Assembly (NCBI RefSeq): GCF_003855095.1
Contig: NZ_CP033972.1
Location: forward strand, 4,402,001-4,466,000
Length of the DNA stretch: 64,000 nt
Reading direction: 5' to 3'
Source: Gordonia insulae
GTDB taxonomy: Bacteria; Actinomycetota; Actinomycetes; Mycobacteriales; Mycobacteriaceae
Position numbers and translations under genes: made by a program
Part shown: positions 27,569 through 41,978 of the stretch, one piece after another
How positions within the stretch are numbered: position 1 is the first letter of the stretch
Layout of the letters: each line of letters starts with the position of its first letter
The notes under the pieces: model-generated
The model's input: only the letters and a program-made list of their open reading frames with translations
Told to the model about the DNA's origin: nothing
The model's database searches: none

Positions 27569-29680
27569 ATGGGTGCAGACACCGTGACGTCGAGCAGCAT
27601 CTACATCGCCTCCGCGGAGGGGGACACCGGGAAGTCGACGGTGGCGCTGGGCCTGCTGGCCCTGCTGTCGGCGACCGGCGGGCGGGTCGGTGTCTTCCGG
27701 CCGATCTCCCGCGCCGCGGCCGGCGAACGGGACTACATCCTCGAACTCCTCATCGATCACGCGTCGGTCGACCTGCCGTACGAGGACTGCATCGGCGTCA
27801 CCTACGACCAGGTGCACGCCGACCCCGAGGGTGCGATCGGCGAGATCGTGGCCCGCTTCCATGCCGTCGAGGCGCGCTGCGACACTGTCCTGATCATCGG
27901 CTCGGACTACACCGACGTCGGGAACCCGTCCGAGCTGAGCTTCAACGCGCGGATCGCGGCGAATCTGTCCGCACCGATCATCCTGGCCATCAAGGCAACC
28001 GATCGCACCCCGGCCGAATTGCACGGTCTCGCCGAACTTCTCCTCGCCGAGATCAGCGCACTGCACGCCACCACCGCGGCCATCGTCGTCAACCGGTGCG
28101 AACCGGAGCGGATGACGGTGATCGGCAAGGAGGTCGAGAAGACCGGTGTCCCGACGTGGTGCCTGCCCGAGGATCCGGTGCTGTTCGCCCCGACGATGGC
28201 CGAGCTCAGGGAGGCACTGGGAGCCGAGATGTTCAGCGGCGACGAGGAACTCCTCGATCGCGAGGCGCTCAAGGTGATGGTCGGCGGGATGACCGTCGAG
28301 CACATCCTCGAGCGGCTGACCGACGGAACGGTGGTGATCACCCCGGCGGATCGCTCCGACGTCCTGCTCGCACTGGTGAACGCCAATACCGCGCAAGGGT
28401 TCCCGCGGCTGTCCGGCATCATCCTCAACGGTGGGCTGCGACCACATCCGATGATCGACGCCCTCGTGAGCGGGCTGAAGCCGACGTTACCGATCATCTC
28501 CTGCGAGCAGGGCACCTACGAGACGGCACGGACCGCGGCCCATACCCGGGGTCGGGTCGGTGTCGGGTCCGCGCGCAAGATCGACGCCGCACTCGCCCTG
28601 ATGGAGGAGCACGTCGACCCCGAGGCGGTCATGAAGGTCCTCGACGTCCACACGCCGTCCGTGGTGACCCCGCAGATGTTCGAATACAACCTCATCGCAC
28701 GCGCCCGGTCGGCGCCCAAACACATCGTGCTGCCGGAGGGCGAGGAGGACCGTATCCTGCGGGCCGCCGGACGCCTGCTACGGCGCGGCGTCGCCAAGCT
28801 GACCCTGCTCGGCGCGGAGGACGTGGTCCGCACGCGCGCACAGGAACTCGGTCTCGACCTCGACGGGGTGGACGTCATCGACCCGGCCACCTCCGACCTG
28901 CTCGACGAGTTCGCATCCATCTACACCGACCTCCGCAAGCACAAGGGGATGGACCATGAACGCGCTGCGGAGACCATGCGCGACGTCTCCTACTTCGGCA
29001 CGATGATGGTGCACACCGGGATCGCCGACGGCATGGTGTCCGGGGCGGTCCACACCACCGCGCACACGATCCGCCCGGCCTTCGAGATCATCAAGACCAA
29101 GACCGGTGTGTCGACGGTGTCGAGTGTCTTCTTCATGTGTCTCGCCGACCGGGTGCTCGCCTACGGCGACTGTGCCGTGGTGCCCGACCCGACCGCCGAG
29201 CAGCTCGCCGACATCGCCATCTCCTCCGCCCAGACGGCCGCGCAGTTCGGCATCGATCCGAGGGTGGCGATGCTGTCGTACTCGACGGGGCAGTCCGGGT
29301 CGGGCGCCGACGTCGACAAGGTCCGGGTGGCAACAGATCTCGTGCGGGATCGGGCCCCGGAGGTCCTCGTGGAAGGGCCCATCCAGTACGACGCGGCCGT
29401 CGAACCGAGCGTGGCGGCCACCAAGATGCCGGACTCGCCGGTGGCGGGGCAGGCGACGGTGCTGATCTTCCCCGACCTCAACACGGGCAACAACACCTAC
29501 AAGGCGGTGCAGCGCAGTGCGAATGCGATCGCGATCGGACCGGTGCTGCAAGGCTTGAACAAACCGATCAACGATCTGTCGCGCGGAGCCCTGGTGTCCG
29601 ACATCGTCAACACGGTGGCGATCACCGCGATCCAGGCCCAGGACCAACCGGCGATCCCCGATCCGGAGGCGACGGCGTGA
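27569..29680 (+). CDS. pta: Phosphate acetyltransferase
   Basis: A 703-residue long-form phosphotransacetylase that interconverts acetyl-CoA and acetyl phosphate. Residues 10-200 form a P-loop domain like dethiobiotin synthetase (EGDTGKST at 17-24). A DRTGG-type domain follows at about 215-330, and the catalytic PTA domain runs from about 370 to the end, with [13 protein letters not shown] and the [10 protein letters not shown] active-site loop. The leaderless -10 spacing supports the ATG. Its stop overlaps the ackA start by four bases (GTGA). Together they form the acetate overflow/acetate activation pathway. Confidence 0.95.
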   Translation: MGADTVTSSSIYIASAEGDTGKSTVALGLLALLSATGGRVGVFRPISRAAAGERDYILELLIDHASVDLPYEDCIGVTYDQVHADPEGAIGEIVARFHAVEARCDTVLIIGSDYTDVGNPSELSFNARIAANLSAPIILAIKATDRTPAELHGLAELLLAEISALHATTAAIVVNRCEPERMTVIGKEVEKTGVPTWCLPEDPVLFAPTMAELREALGAEMFSGDEELLDREALKVMVGGMTVEHILERLTDGTVVITPADRSDVLLALVNANTAQGFPRLSGIILNGGLRPHPMIDALVSGLKPTLPIISCEQGTYETARTAAHTRGRVGVGSARKIDAALALMEEHVDPEAVMKVLDVHTPSVVTPQMFEYNLIARARSAPKHIVLPEGEEDRILRAAGRLLRRGVAKLTLLGAEDVVRTRAQELGLDLDGVDVIDPATSDLLDEFASIYTDLRKHKGMDHERAAETMRDVSYFGTMMVHTGIADGMVSGAVHTTAHTIRPAFEIIKTKTGVSTVSSVFFMCLADRVLAYGDCAVVPDPTAEQLADIAISSAQTAAQFGIDPRVAMLSYSTGQSGSGADVDKVRVATDLVRDRAPEVLVEGPIQYDAAVEPSVAATKMPDSPVAGQATVLIFPDLNTGNNTYKAVQRSANAIAIGPVLQGLNKPINDLSRGALVSDIVNTVAITAIQAQDQPAIPDPEATA

Positions 29681-30885
29681 GCACGGCGGCCGCCGGCGCG
29701 GTTCTGGTCCTGAACGCCGGGTCGTCGTCGCTCAAATATCAACTGCTCCACCCTGATACGCAAGAGGTTCTGGCCGACGGCATCGCCGAACGCATCGGCG
29801 ACGAGGGATCGTCGATCACCCACGAGCAGGACGGCGAGGAGATCACCGAGTCATTGCCACTGCCCGATCACCACGCCGCGATCGAGCGGGCGATGCGGTT
29901 CTTCGCCGATCACGGCACGGACCTGCGGACCGCGGGTCTACGGGCGGTCGGCCATCGGGTGGTGCACGGCGGGCGGACCTTCTACCGGCCGACACTCATC
30001 TCGGTCGAGGTCATCGCCGAGATCAGCCGCATCTCCACGCTTGCGCCACTGCACAATCCGGCCAACCTCATCGGGATCGAGGCAGCACGGTCGCTGTTAC
30101 CGGACGTGCCGTCGGTCGCGGTCTTCGACACCGCGTTCTTCCACTCGCTGCCCGATGCCGCGGCAACGTACGCGATCGACCGTGGTGTCGCGAGCCTGCA
30201 CGCGATCCGCCGCTACGGATTCCACGGTACGAGCCACGAATACGTGTCCGAACAGGTGGCTGCCTTCCTCGACCGCCCGGTCGGTGACCTCAATCAGATC
30301 GTGCTGCATCTGGGTAACGGGGCGTCGGCGTCCGCGATCGCGGGCGGCCGCCCGATCGACACGTCGATGGGGATGACGCCACTCGAAGGGCTCGTGATGG
30401 GTACCCGCAGTGGCGATCTGGATCCCGGAATCGTGATGCACCTGAATCGTGTCGCGAAACTCGGTGTGGACCAGATCGATACGCTGCTGAACAAGCAGTC
30501 GGGACTCAGGGGGCTGTGCGGCGAGTACGACTTCCGGGCGATCACAGAGAAGATCGCGGCGGGTGATGACGGTGCGCGCAAGGCCTATGACGTCTACATC
30601 CACCGGCTGCGCCGCTACATCGGTGCCTACATGATCGAACTCGGCCGCGTCGATGCGATCACGTTCACCGCGGGAGTGGGGGAGAACGCCGCGGGCGTCC
30701 GGGCGGACGCGCTGGCCGACCTCCAGAACTACGGCATCATCATCGACGACGAGCGAAACGCGCTGCGTGGCAAGCACGCCCGCCGGATCTCGGCCGACGA
30801 GAGCACGATCGAGGTGCTGGTGGTGCCGACCAACGAGGAACTGGCCATCGCGCGGCAGTCCGCGGAGGTCGTCGCGGAGCTCTGA
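29677..30885 (+). CDS. ackA: Acetate kinase
   Basis: A 402-residue ASKHA-fold kinase converting acetyl phosphate and ADP to acetate and ATP. Visible motifs are [12 protein letters not shown] at residues 12-23, GHRVVHGG at about 90, [18 protein letters not shown] and [13 protein letters not shown], which form the nucleotide- and acetate-binding sites. The GTG start overlaps the pta stop by four bases. A much longer open frame upstream is not coding; the family N-terminus begins here. It is convergent with pknG, 21 bases apart. Confidence 0.95.
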   Translation: MSTAAAGAVLVLNAGSSSLKYQLLHPDTQEVLADGIAERIGDEGSSITHEQDGEEITESLPLPDHHAAIERAMRFFADHGTDLRTAGLRAVGHRVVHGGRTFYRPTLISVEVIAEISRISTLAPLHNPANLIGIEAARSLLPDVPSVAVFDTAFFHSLPDAAATYAIDRGVASLHAIRRYGFHGTSHEYVSEQVAAFLDRPVGDLNQIVLHLGNGASASAIAGGRPIDTSMGMTPLEGLVMGTRSGDLDPGIVMHLNRVAKLGVDQIDTLLNKQSGLRGLCGEYDFRAITEKIAAGDDGARKAYDVYIHRLRRYIGAYMIELGRVDAITFTAGVGENAAGVRADALADLQNYGIIIDDERNALRGKHARRISADESTIEVLVVPTNEELAIARQSAEVVAEL

Positions 30886-30906
30886 CGCCGCGCGCCCGGC
30901 GGAACC

Positions 30907-35959
<5,053 letters not shown>

Positions 35960-36310
35960 GTCAGGTTCCTTCCGAACTCTCCATGGTGGCGGCGTCTCTT
36001 TCCGATAGTGCCGGCGACACCGGCGTCGGGCTCACGATCTCCACCTCGTCTGTCGTCGTGGGCGGCTCACATGTTTCACCCCGAGGGCCGCGAATCCGGG
36101 CGGTCGAGACACCCGACCTCGACCGGGATCGGCGTGCGGACCACCTGTTTCAACCCTAGTCCTCGCCTGTCCGCGCGGCTCGACTTGCGGTGCCGTGTCC
36201 CGATCCGGTGCGGTGTCGGCCATCGCGTCCCTCTGGCCACTGTCACGGCACTCACATACCGTGGAGATGTCTGGGGTCATTTCGGGGTGGAGAGATCAGC
36301 AGGAGGCGGC
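35960..36310. promoter_or_regulatory. Divergent glnX/mutT3 promoter region
   Basis: This 351-base gap holds no full-size gene. On the minus strand TAGGGT at 36153-36158 would start a leader of about 190 bases for glnX. On the plus strand TACCGT at 36257-36262 could serve mutT3 with a leader of about 40 bases. The glnX leader would contain a possible small upstream reading frame. I see no convincing regulator binding site. Confidence 0.4.
35961..36035 (-). CDS. Possible 24-codon upstream ORF in the glnX leader
   Basis: A GTG preceded by GAGGTGGAGATC, a strong ribosome-binding site, opens 24 codons that end in TGA one base before the glnX GTG. The glnX ribosome-binding site lies inside the last codons, so translation of this frame would affect glnX initiation. 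Against it, third-position GC is lower than in neighbouring genes, so it may not be under coding selection. Confidence 0.3.
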   Translation of the reverse strand: MSPTPVSPALSERDAATMESSEGT

Positions 36311-36793
36311 GTGCGCGGAGACGGTGACGGCTGGGTGATCGATCCGGACGGCTCGCGTTATTGGGGACGAAACGGTGCGGCGGGCCTGTTGTTGCGCGCA
36401 CCGCTGTCGGACGGTTCGATGTCGATCCTGCTGCAGCATCGCGCGGTGTGGTCGCATCAGGGCGGGACATGGGGTCTGCCCGGCGGCGCACGCGATTCGC
36501 ACGAGAGCGCCATCGACACGGCGATCCGCGAAGCCGACGAGGAGGCCGGCATCGGCGGGACCGACCTGCGGGTGGTCGCGGCGCTGGTCACCCATCAGAC
36601 CCCCAGCGGGTGGACCTACACCACCGTGATCGCCGAGACCGATCGGCCGGTGCACACGATCGCCAACGGGGAGTCCGCCGAGTTGCGGTGGGTACCCGAG
36701 GGTGACGTCGAGGGGCTGCCACTGCATCCCGCGTTCGGCACCGCCTGGCCCGGCCTGCGCGAGCGGATCAGCTCGCTCGACCCGCAGAGCTGA
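36311..36793 (+). CDS. mutT3: Nudix hydrolase MutT3
   Basis: A 160-residue Nudix enzyme. The Nudix box spans G59 to I81 with E65, R73-E74 and E77-E78 all conserved. The position next to glnX matches mycobacterial mutT3 (Rv0413), a hydrolase of oxidised or modified nucleotides such as 8-oxo-dGTP. The GTG start has GGAGG five bases upstream; the open frame continues far upstream without support. The last 26 bases overlap the end of the convergent LeuA-domain gene. Confidence 0.88.
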   Translation: MRGDGDGWVIDPDGSRYWGRNGAAGLLLRAPLSDGSMSILLQHRAVWSHQGGTWGLPGGARDSHESAIDTAIREADEEAGIGGTDLRVVAALVTHQTPSGWTYTTVIAETDRPVHTIANGESAELRWVPEGDVEGLPLHPAFGTAWPGLRERISSLDPQS

Positions 36794-37268
36794 CCCGAAG
36801 GCGGTTCGCGCCGGCGATCAGGGCGTTGACGTTGGCCTCGTCGGCGGAGTCCCCGCTGCCATATGCCCAGCACTGCCGGTCGTCGCGCTCGCACAGCAGG
36901 AACGTCGTGATCACGCCGTCGACCGATCGCTGATGGAGTCGGACGATCTGCACGGGCGCGCCGATGTCGTGCAGCATCGACGTCATGGCGCCGATCGGCC
37001 CGGACGCGCTGGCCTGCAGGGACACGATCCGATCCGCGTCGGCGATGGTGGCCCGGCAGGTGACCATGTCCTCGCGCCCGGCCTCGACGCTCCAGGCGCC
37101 GAGGCGGATACCGCCGGTGGGTGCGTACTCGTCGGTGAATCCTTGCCAGGTCATTCCGTATGCCTCCTCGCGGATGCCGCGCGGGAGTGCGCAGCCGAAT
37201 CGTGTGGCGAACGGATCCCGGGACGTCTCATACGGCCAGGATTGGTGAGAAAGATGAAGGTTGTGCAT
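36768..37268 (-). CDS. Orphan LeuA-type regulatory (LeuA_dimer) domain protein
   Basis: A 166-residue protein whose second half (SASGPIGAMTSMLHDIGAPVQIVRLHQRS; CWAYGSGDSADEANVNALIAGANRL) reads like the C-terminal allosteric domain of 2-isopropylmalate synthase, including the GPI/GPV-type turn and the W(A/G)xGxxxxxxxA...NR end. The catalytic TIM barrel is absent. The first ~50 residues (WPYETSRDPFATRFGCALP) are unlike LeuA. Function is unknown; it may bind a branched-chain amino acid or pair with full-length LeuA. A leader peptide and hairpins lie upstream. Confidence 0.6.
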   Translation of the reverse strand: MHNLHLSHQSWPYETSRDPFATRFGCALPRGIREEAYGMTWQGFTDEYAPTGGIRLGAWSVEAGREDMVTCRATIADADRIVSLQASASGPIGAMTSMLHDIGAPVQIVRLHQRSVDGVITTFLLCERDDRQCWAYGSGDSADEANVNALIAGANRLRVSSAGRAS

Positions 37269-37321
37269 CTCGAGGTTTCGTTTCGGTCGACAACTCGGTG
37301 ACCGACGGGCAGACAGCGCAA

Positions 37322-37364
37322 CGACCCCGCAGCGGGGGGTCGGTCAGATCAGACCCCGCTGCGG
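37322..37364 (-). promoter_or_regulatory. Putative attenuator: mutually exclusive hairpins
   Basis: In minus-strand RNA, CCGCAGCGGGG (from 37364) can pair over 11 bases with CCCCGCTGCGG further on. A second hairpin, CGACCCC/GGGGTCG (37342-37336 with 37328-37322), uses part of the same downstream bases. The first arm lies inside the last codons of a 15-codon leader ORF, so ribosome position could choose between structures. Confidence 0.5.
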
Positions 37365-37396
37365 CGGGTTACGAGGGCGCTCTGCATGCACAACAT
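37349..37396 (-). CDS. Putative leader peptide (15 aa) upstream of LeuA-domain gene
   Basis: ATG opens a 15-codon frame reading MLCMQSALVTRRSGV and stopping with TGA. A TAGGCT -10 box ends 10 bases before the ATG, so the message would begin almost at the codon. The peptide contains one Cys early and two Leu, with rare-type neighbours. Its final codons form one arm of an alternative hairpin. Leader-peptide attenuation is known for leuA in actinobacteria. Which amino acid is sensed here is unclear. Confidence 0.5.
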   Translation of the reverse strand: MLCMQSALVTRRSGV

Positions 37397-37406
37397 GGTG
37401 TCGGCC

Positions 37407-37412
37407 AGCCTA
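37407..37412 (-). promoter_or_regulatory. -10 element of leader peptide / LeuA-domain transcript
   Basis: TAGGCT on the minus strand, 10 bases before the leader ATG and about 140 bases before the LeuA-domain gene start. Confidence 0.45.
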
Positions 37413-37443
37413 GACCCGCCGCGGTCGCGACGGCAAACGTCTT

Positions 37444-37902
37444 TCATCGGTACGCGACGGGGAAGCCCGGGCCCGGCTCGGGCACGACGTCGCGGGCGGT
37501 GATCTCCACACCGCATCCGTCGCATTCGAGGTGGGTGTGGGCCTCGCCGGTGCAGTCGCGGTGCCGGTAGTGCACCGGCGGGCCGTCCGGTGCGAGGTAC
37601 TTGTCGCCGAAGTCGCGCAGCGCGATGAGGATCGGATAGACGTCGTGGCCCTTCGGGGTCAGCCGGTACTCCTCGTGGGCCGCGCCGTCGGGTCGGTGTT
37701 TCACCAGGAATCCGTGCTCGACGAGCCGGTCGAGGCGGTCCTGCAGACGGCCACGGGAGATGCCCATCGCGGAGTGGAAAGCGGTGAAGCGTCGCACCCC
37801 GGTGAAGGCGAACTTCATGATCAGGAGCGTCCATCGGTCACCGAGTATCACCAGCGGCCGGGTGATCGAGCACGGCTCGTCGGCGAGCTCCTCGTAGCGC
37901 AT
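37444..37902 (-). CDS. HxlR-family transcriptional regulator
   Basis: A 152-residue winged-helix regulator. The HxlR pattern CSITRPLVILGDRWTLLIMK (residues 11-30), FTAFHSAMGISRGRLQDRL and a LTPKG wing end are clear. Beyond the usual ~110 residues it has a tail with C117, C127 and C130 and several histidines (HYRHRDCTGEAHTHLECDGC), which may bind metal or sense redox state. A TAGAAT box 7 bases before this ATG favours it over the ATG three codons upstream, which overlaps the box. It is divergent from a nitroreductase gene with two palindromes between, the likely operators. Confidence 0.88.
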   Translation of the reverse strand: MRYEELADEPCSITRPLVILGDRWTLLIMKFAFTGVRRFTAFHSAMGISRGRLQDRLDRLVEHGFLVKHRPDGAAHEEYRLTPKGHDVYPILIALRDFGDKYLAPDGPPVHYRHRDCTGEAHTHLECDGCGVEITARDVVPEPGPGFPVAYR

Positions 37903-37909
37903 GATCGGC

Positions 37910-37915
37910 ATTCTA
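37910..37915 (-). promoter_or_regulatory. -10 element of hxlR-type gene, leaderless
   Basis: TAGAAT on the minus strand, 7 bases before the ATG at 37902 and close to the first operator palindrome. Confidence 0.5.
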
Positions 37916-37923
37916 CGCCCGAT

Positions 37924-37940
37924 GGTTCCAAAATGAGACC
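37924..37940. promoter_or_regulatory. HxlR operator candidate, site 1 (imperfect)
   Basis: GGTTCC-AAAAT-GAGACC is an imperfect copy of site 2: the right half is identical and the left half differs at two bases. Its start is 33 bp from that of site 2, about three helical turns. Confidence 0.6.
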
Positions 37941-37948
37941 GCCTCGGG

Positions 37949-37954
37949 TAGCGT
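37949..37954 (+). promoter_or_regulatory. -10 element of nitroreductase gene
   Basis: TAGCGT lies between the two palindromes, and the expected transcription start falls inside site 2, so a bound regulator would block it. Confidence 0.45.
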
Positions 37955-37956
37955 CA

Positions 37957-37973
37957 GGTCTCGAAATGAGACC
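37957..37973. promoter_or_regulatory. HxlR operator candidate, site 2 (perfect)
   Basis: GGTCTC-GAAAT-GAGACC is a perfect 6-5-6 dyad placed between the -10 element and the ribosome-binding site of the nitroreductase gene. Confidence 0.65.
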
Positions 37974-37988
37974 GCGGAGGTGGATCAG

Positions 37989-38690
37989 ATGACGCAGACC
38001 GAGATGACCCATGCCGTCGATGCGATGGCGGCACTCGAGCAGATCATGGACGACCGCTGGACCTGTCGGCAGTTCCTGCCGGACGCGGTCCCGCGAGCCG
38101 AGCTCGAGCGACTGTTGCGGCTGGCGCAGCGCACGCCGTCGTGGTGCAACACCCAGCCCTGGCAGGTCCACGTGACCGAGGGCGCGGCCACCACGCGGCT
38201 GCGCGACACCCTGCTCGGCCATGTCGACGCGGGTGGCGCCATCTCCACCGACATCGACTGGCCGCCCGGGTACGAGGGTGTCTATCAGGCACGTCGGCGG
38301 GAGTGCGGACACCAGTTGTACGAGACCCTCGGCATCACGCGCGAGGACAAGGTCGGCAAGCTCATGCAGATGCGCCGCAACTTCGAACTCTTCGACGCGC
38401 CGCATGTCGCGATCATCACCACCACCGCGTCGTTGGGTACCTACGGGGCGGTCGACTGCGGGCTCTACATCGGCAGTTTCCTGATGGCCGCGCAGGCGCT
38501 CGGCCTCGGCGCCGCGCCCCAGGCCGCACTCGCCTCGTACTCCGGCGTCCTGCGAGACCATCTCGACATCGCCGACGATCGGCAGGTCGTCGCGGGGATC
38601 TCGTTCGGCTACCCGGATACCGAAGCGCCGGTGAACACCTTCCGTACGACACGCGCCGACCTCGACGAGGCGGTCACGTTCGTCACCTGA
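37989..38690 (+). CDS. Nitroreductase family flavoprotein
   Basis: A 233-residue FMN-dependent oxidoreductase. The N-terminal RWTCRQF with [10 protein letters not shown] (residues about 49-58) forms the FMN phosphate/ribityl site, and [19 protein letters not shown] is the conserved helix of the fold. Such enzymes reduce nitro groups, quinones or enones with NAD(P)H. GGAGG is eight bases before this ATG; a GTG nine bases upstream overlaps that site. The divergent HxlR regulator probably controls it. The last eight bases overlap the convergent thiE gene. Confidence 0.88.
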   Translation: MTQTEMTHAVDAMAALEQIMDDRWTCRQFLPDAVPRAELERLLRLAQRTPSWCNTQPWQVHVTEGAATTRLRDTLLGHVDAGGAISTDIDWPPGYEGVYQARRRECGHQLYETLGITREDKVGKLMQMRRNFELFDAPHVAIITTTASLGTYGAVDCGLYIGSFLMAAQALGLGAAPQAALASYSGVLRDHLDIADDRQVVAGISFGYPDTEAPVNTFRTTRADLDEAVTFVT

Positions 38691-39390
38691 TCGGCCGTGC
38701 GGTGACACCGGCGACGAGGTGTGCGGCCGCCGAACGCGGATCATCGGCGCCGGTGATCGCCCGCACCACGACGACTCGTTCGGCGCCGGCGGCGGTCACC
38801 TCGGGCAACCGGTCGGCGTCGACCCCACCGATCGCGAACCACGGCTTGGCCGGCGCAGCGGCCGCGGCGGCCCGGACGAGGTCCAGACCTGCGGCCTCGC
38901 GACCCGGTTTGGTGGGGGTCGCCCAGCAGGGACCCACGCAGAAGTAGTCGACGTCGGCGTCGGCGATCGCGCCGCGCATCTGGTCGGCGTCGTGGGTCGA
39001 CAGTCCGATGACGACGTCGGGACCGACGATCTCCCGCGCGATCGCGGCGGGCAGATCGCCCTGTCCGACGTGCAGCACGTCGGCACCGGCGAGTCGTGCG
39101 ATGTCGGCCCGGTCGTTGACCGCGAGGAGTGCGCCGCGCTCGCGCGTGACCTGGCGCAATCGAGCGAGGATGGCCAGTTCCTCCCGTGCCTCGAGCGTGC
39201 CGAAGGCCGATTCGCCGGCCGATCCCTTGTCACGGATCTGCACGATGTCCACGCCGCCGTCGAGCGCCGCCGACACGAAGTCGATCAGGTCGCCGCGTTC
39301 CCGCCGGGCATCGGTGCAGAGGTAGAGGCGAGCCGATGACAGACGGTCGTACCGCGGGCCCCGCGGAGATGTCCCGATGGAGGTTGTCAC
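38683..39390 (-). CDS. thiE: Thiamine-phosphate synthase
   Basis: A 235-residue TIM-barrel enzyme that joins the pyrimidine (HMP-PP) and thiazole phosphate moieties into thiamine phosphate. [14 protein letters not shown] holds the diphosphate-binding lysine and arginine. [26 protein letters not shown] and [10 protein letters not shown] are further family motifs, and the C-terminal WFAIGGV helps bind phosphate. The GTG start follows a TACCGT box by 7 bases. It is divergent from the riboswitch-controlled thiOSG genes and not itself downstream of the riboswitch. Confidence 0.93.
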   Translation of the reverse strand: MTTSIGTSPRGPRYDRLSSARLYLCTDARRERGDLIDFVSAALDGGVDIVQIRDKGSAGESAFGTLEAREELAILARLRQVTRERGALLAVNDRADIARLAGADVLHVGQGDLPAAIAREIVGPDVVIGLSTHDADQMRGAIADADVDYFCVGPCWATPTKPGREAAGLDLVRAAAAAAPAKPWFAIGGVDADRLPEVTAAGAERVVVVRAITGADDPRSAAAHLVAGVTARPIR

Positions 39391-39397
39391 CGTCGCA

Positions 39398-39403
39398 ACG
39401 GTA
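39398..39403 (-). promoter_or_regulatory. -10 element of thiE, leaderless
   Basis: TACCGT on the minus strand, 7 bases before the thiE GTG. It shares two bases with the plus-strand TAGTGT box. Confidence 0.5.
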
Positions 39404-39407
39404 GTGT
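39402..39407 (+). promoter_or_regulatory. -10 element of riboswitch-thiOSG transcript
   Basis: TAGTGT places the transcript start near 39414, just before the first stem of the TPP aptamer. Confidence 0.45.
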
Positions 39408-39416
39408 GGCGGGCAA

Positions 39417-39510
39417 GACACGGGAGCCCGGGGTACGGCGGGCTGAGAGTGCGGGTCGAGCCCCCGCTGACCGTTTGACCTGATCCGGGTAATGCCGGCG
39501 AAGGAAGGAT
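39417..39510 (+). ncRNA. TPP riboswitch (THI element)
   Basis: The thiamine-pyrophosphate aptamer is recognisable by CTGAGA at 39443-39448, ACCTGATC at 39478-39485, GGGTAATGCC at 39487-39496 and the terminal GAAGGAAGG. The last segment doubles as the ribosome-binding site of thiO (AAGGAAGG, about 12 bases before the GTG), which points to translational control: TPP binding would hide it. No terminator hairpin is seen between aptamer and thiO. Confidence 0.93.
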
Positions 39511-39519
39511 GCCGTCATC

Positions 39520-40613
39520 GTGACCGTTCACCGATCTGATCCGCGCCCGCGGGCACTCGCCGTCATCGGCGGCGGGGTCATCGGGCTGACCTGTGCACTT
39601 GCCGCCGCCGACGCCGGCCGTCGGGTGTGCGTGTACGACGCGGGCCCACATGCGCGCGCGGCGTGGGTCGCCGCGGGGATGCTCGGTTCACTCGGTGAAG
39701 GCCACCCCGGTGAGGATGAGTTGCTGGCGCTCTCGGTCGACTCCGTTCGCCGTTGGCCCGACCTCCTCGCGCGCCTCGGTGACCCGGCCGTGTCGGCCGC
39801 CGCCGATTCGTTGTTCGTCGCGGGCTCGTCGACCGACGCCGAACACCTGTCCACGCTCGCGGAGTTCGTCTGGGCCCGACAGCCGCGGGCGCATGACGAC
39901 CTCCGGCCGGTCGGCATCGCGGAGATCCGCCGGATGGAACCAGGACTCAGCTCGCGCATGCACAGCGGCTACCTGGCCGTCGGTGAAGGTGCCGTGGACA
40001 ATCGGCGCCTGATCGACCGGTTGCGGGCGGCGCTGCTGGATGCAGGAGGCGAGGTCGTCGAGCAGCGAGTCGATGATCTGGGCGCCCTCGCGGCCGACGA
40101 CGTACTCGTCGCCGCGGGGCTCGGCACCCGCTCGCTGGTGCCCGACGTCCGGCTGCATGCCGCCAAAGGGGAGATCCTCCGGCTGCGGCGCACCCGCTGG
40201 TCGGTGCCGCCGCCGTCGCGCGTGATCCGTGCGCGGCTGCACGGCCGGTCCGTATACCTGGTGCCGCGCGACGACGGAATCGTCGTCGGTGCAACCCAAT
40301 ACGAGCCGTTCGACGAGGCGAGCGCACTGCCCGAGGTGGGCGGCGTGGCCGACCTGCTCGCGGACGCGCTCGAGCTGATGCCGGGCCTGCGGACCTACGA
40401 ACTGACCGAGGCCGGTGCCGGCCTACGCCCGTGCTCGGCCGACGGACTGCCGATCATCCGGCGCGTGGACGAGCGGGTCGTCGTGGCCACCGGCCACGGC
40501 CGCAACGGAATCCTGTTGGCGCCGTACACCGCCGACAGGGTGATGACGCTGTTGGACGGGCCGGCCGAGGCCGGCCGCGACGAGGTGGCCACGTCCACCG
40601 GAGGAGTGAAGCG

Positions 40614-40617
<4 letters not shown>
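39520..40617 (+). CDS. thiO: Glycine oxidase ThiO
   Basis: A 365-residue FAD enzyme that oxidises glycine to iminoglycine (dehydroglycine) for thiazole synthesis. The dinucleotide fold starts at residue ~14 with [33 protein letters not shown] and the late [15 protein letters not shown] and [15 protein letters not shown] motifs fit DAAO-type enzymes. The GTG start lies directly after the riboswitch. thiS begins inside its last codons. Confidence 0.92.
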
Positions 40618-41589
<972 letters not shown>

Positions 41590-41619
41590 TCGAGTCTGCG
41601 CAGGCTCGGTGGGGCCGGA

Positions 41620-41910
41620 TCAGTCCGCGTCGACCCGCCAGAGTTGCGTGCGGGCGACACACTCGTCCCGACGTCCGGCCATCGCGGCCCGGCGCGGATC
41701 GGCCATGTAGGACTCGAACGCGGCATCGTCGTCGAACTCGATGATCTGTGTCTCGCCGGGGTGCGTGTCGTCGGGGTCGACGCTGCGAACCCGGGTGACG
41801 ACGCGACCTCGGTGTTCGTCCACCAATCGCAGGACGTCGTCTTCGTAGGAATGCAACTCCGCTGATCGCCCGTCGACAGGCCAGAGCAGCACGGCAAAGG
41901 TGACCGACAC
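41620..41910 (-). CDS. Small ferredoxin-fold protein (DUF1330/EthD-like)
   Basis: A 96-residue protein beginning VSVTFAVLLWPVDG, with a first helix (SYEDDVLRLVDEH), RVVTRVRSV, then TQIIEFDDDAAFESYMADPR. This strand-helix order is that of dimeric alpha/beta-barrel proteins such as DUF1330 or antibiotic-monooxygenase folds. No catalytic residue can be named. The GTG used follows a TAACGT box by 7 bases. It is divergent from an ABC ATPase gene. Confidence 0.68.
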   Translation of the reverse strand: MSVTFAVLLWPVDGRSAELHSYEDDVLRLVDEHRGRVVTRVRSVDPDDTHPGETQIIEFDDDAAFESYMADPRRAAMAGRRDECVARTQLWRVDAD

Positions 41911-41917
41911 CTGTCCG

Positions 41918-41923
41918 ACGTTA
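41918..41923 (-). promoter_or_regulatory. -10 element of ferredoxin-fold gene, leaderless
   Basis: TAACGT on the minus strand, 7 bases before the GTG at 41910. Confidence 0.45.
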
Positions 41924-41966
41924 CCCACCCTGCGTGTGCATCCGTCCCGCCGGCGCCCATCGTGGC

Positions 41967-41972
41967 TATGGT
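41967..41972 (+). promoter_or_regulatory. -10 element of ABC transporter operon, leaderless
   Basis: TATGGT is followed by 6 bases and the GTG at 41979. Confidence 0.5.
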
Positions 41973-41978
41973 CGTGGT

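Noticed and set aside
29137..29676. N-terminal extension of ackA
   Set aside because: The frame is open but lies inside pta; the conserved acetate kinase N-terminus begins at the GTG at 29677.
37980..37982. GTG start for the nitroreductase
   Set aside because: It overlaps the GGAGG ribosome-binding site that serves the ATG at 37989.
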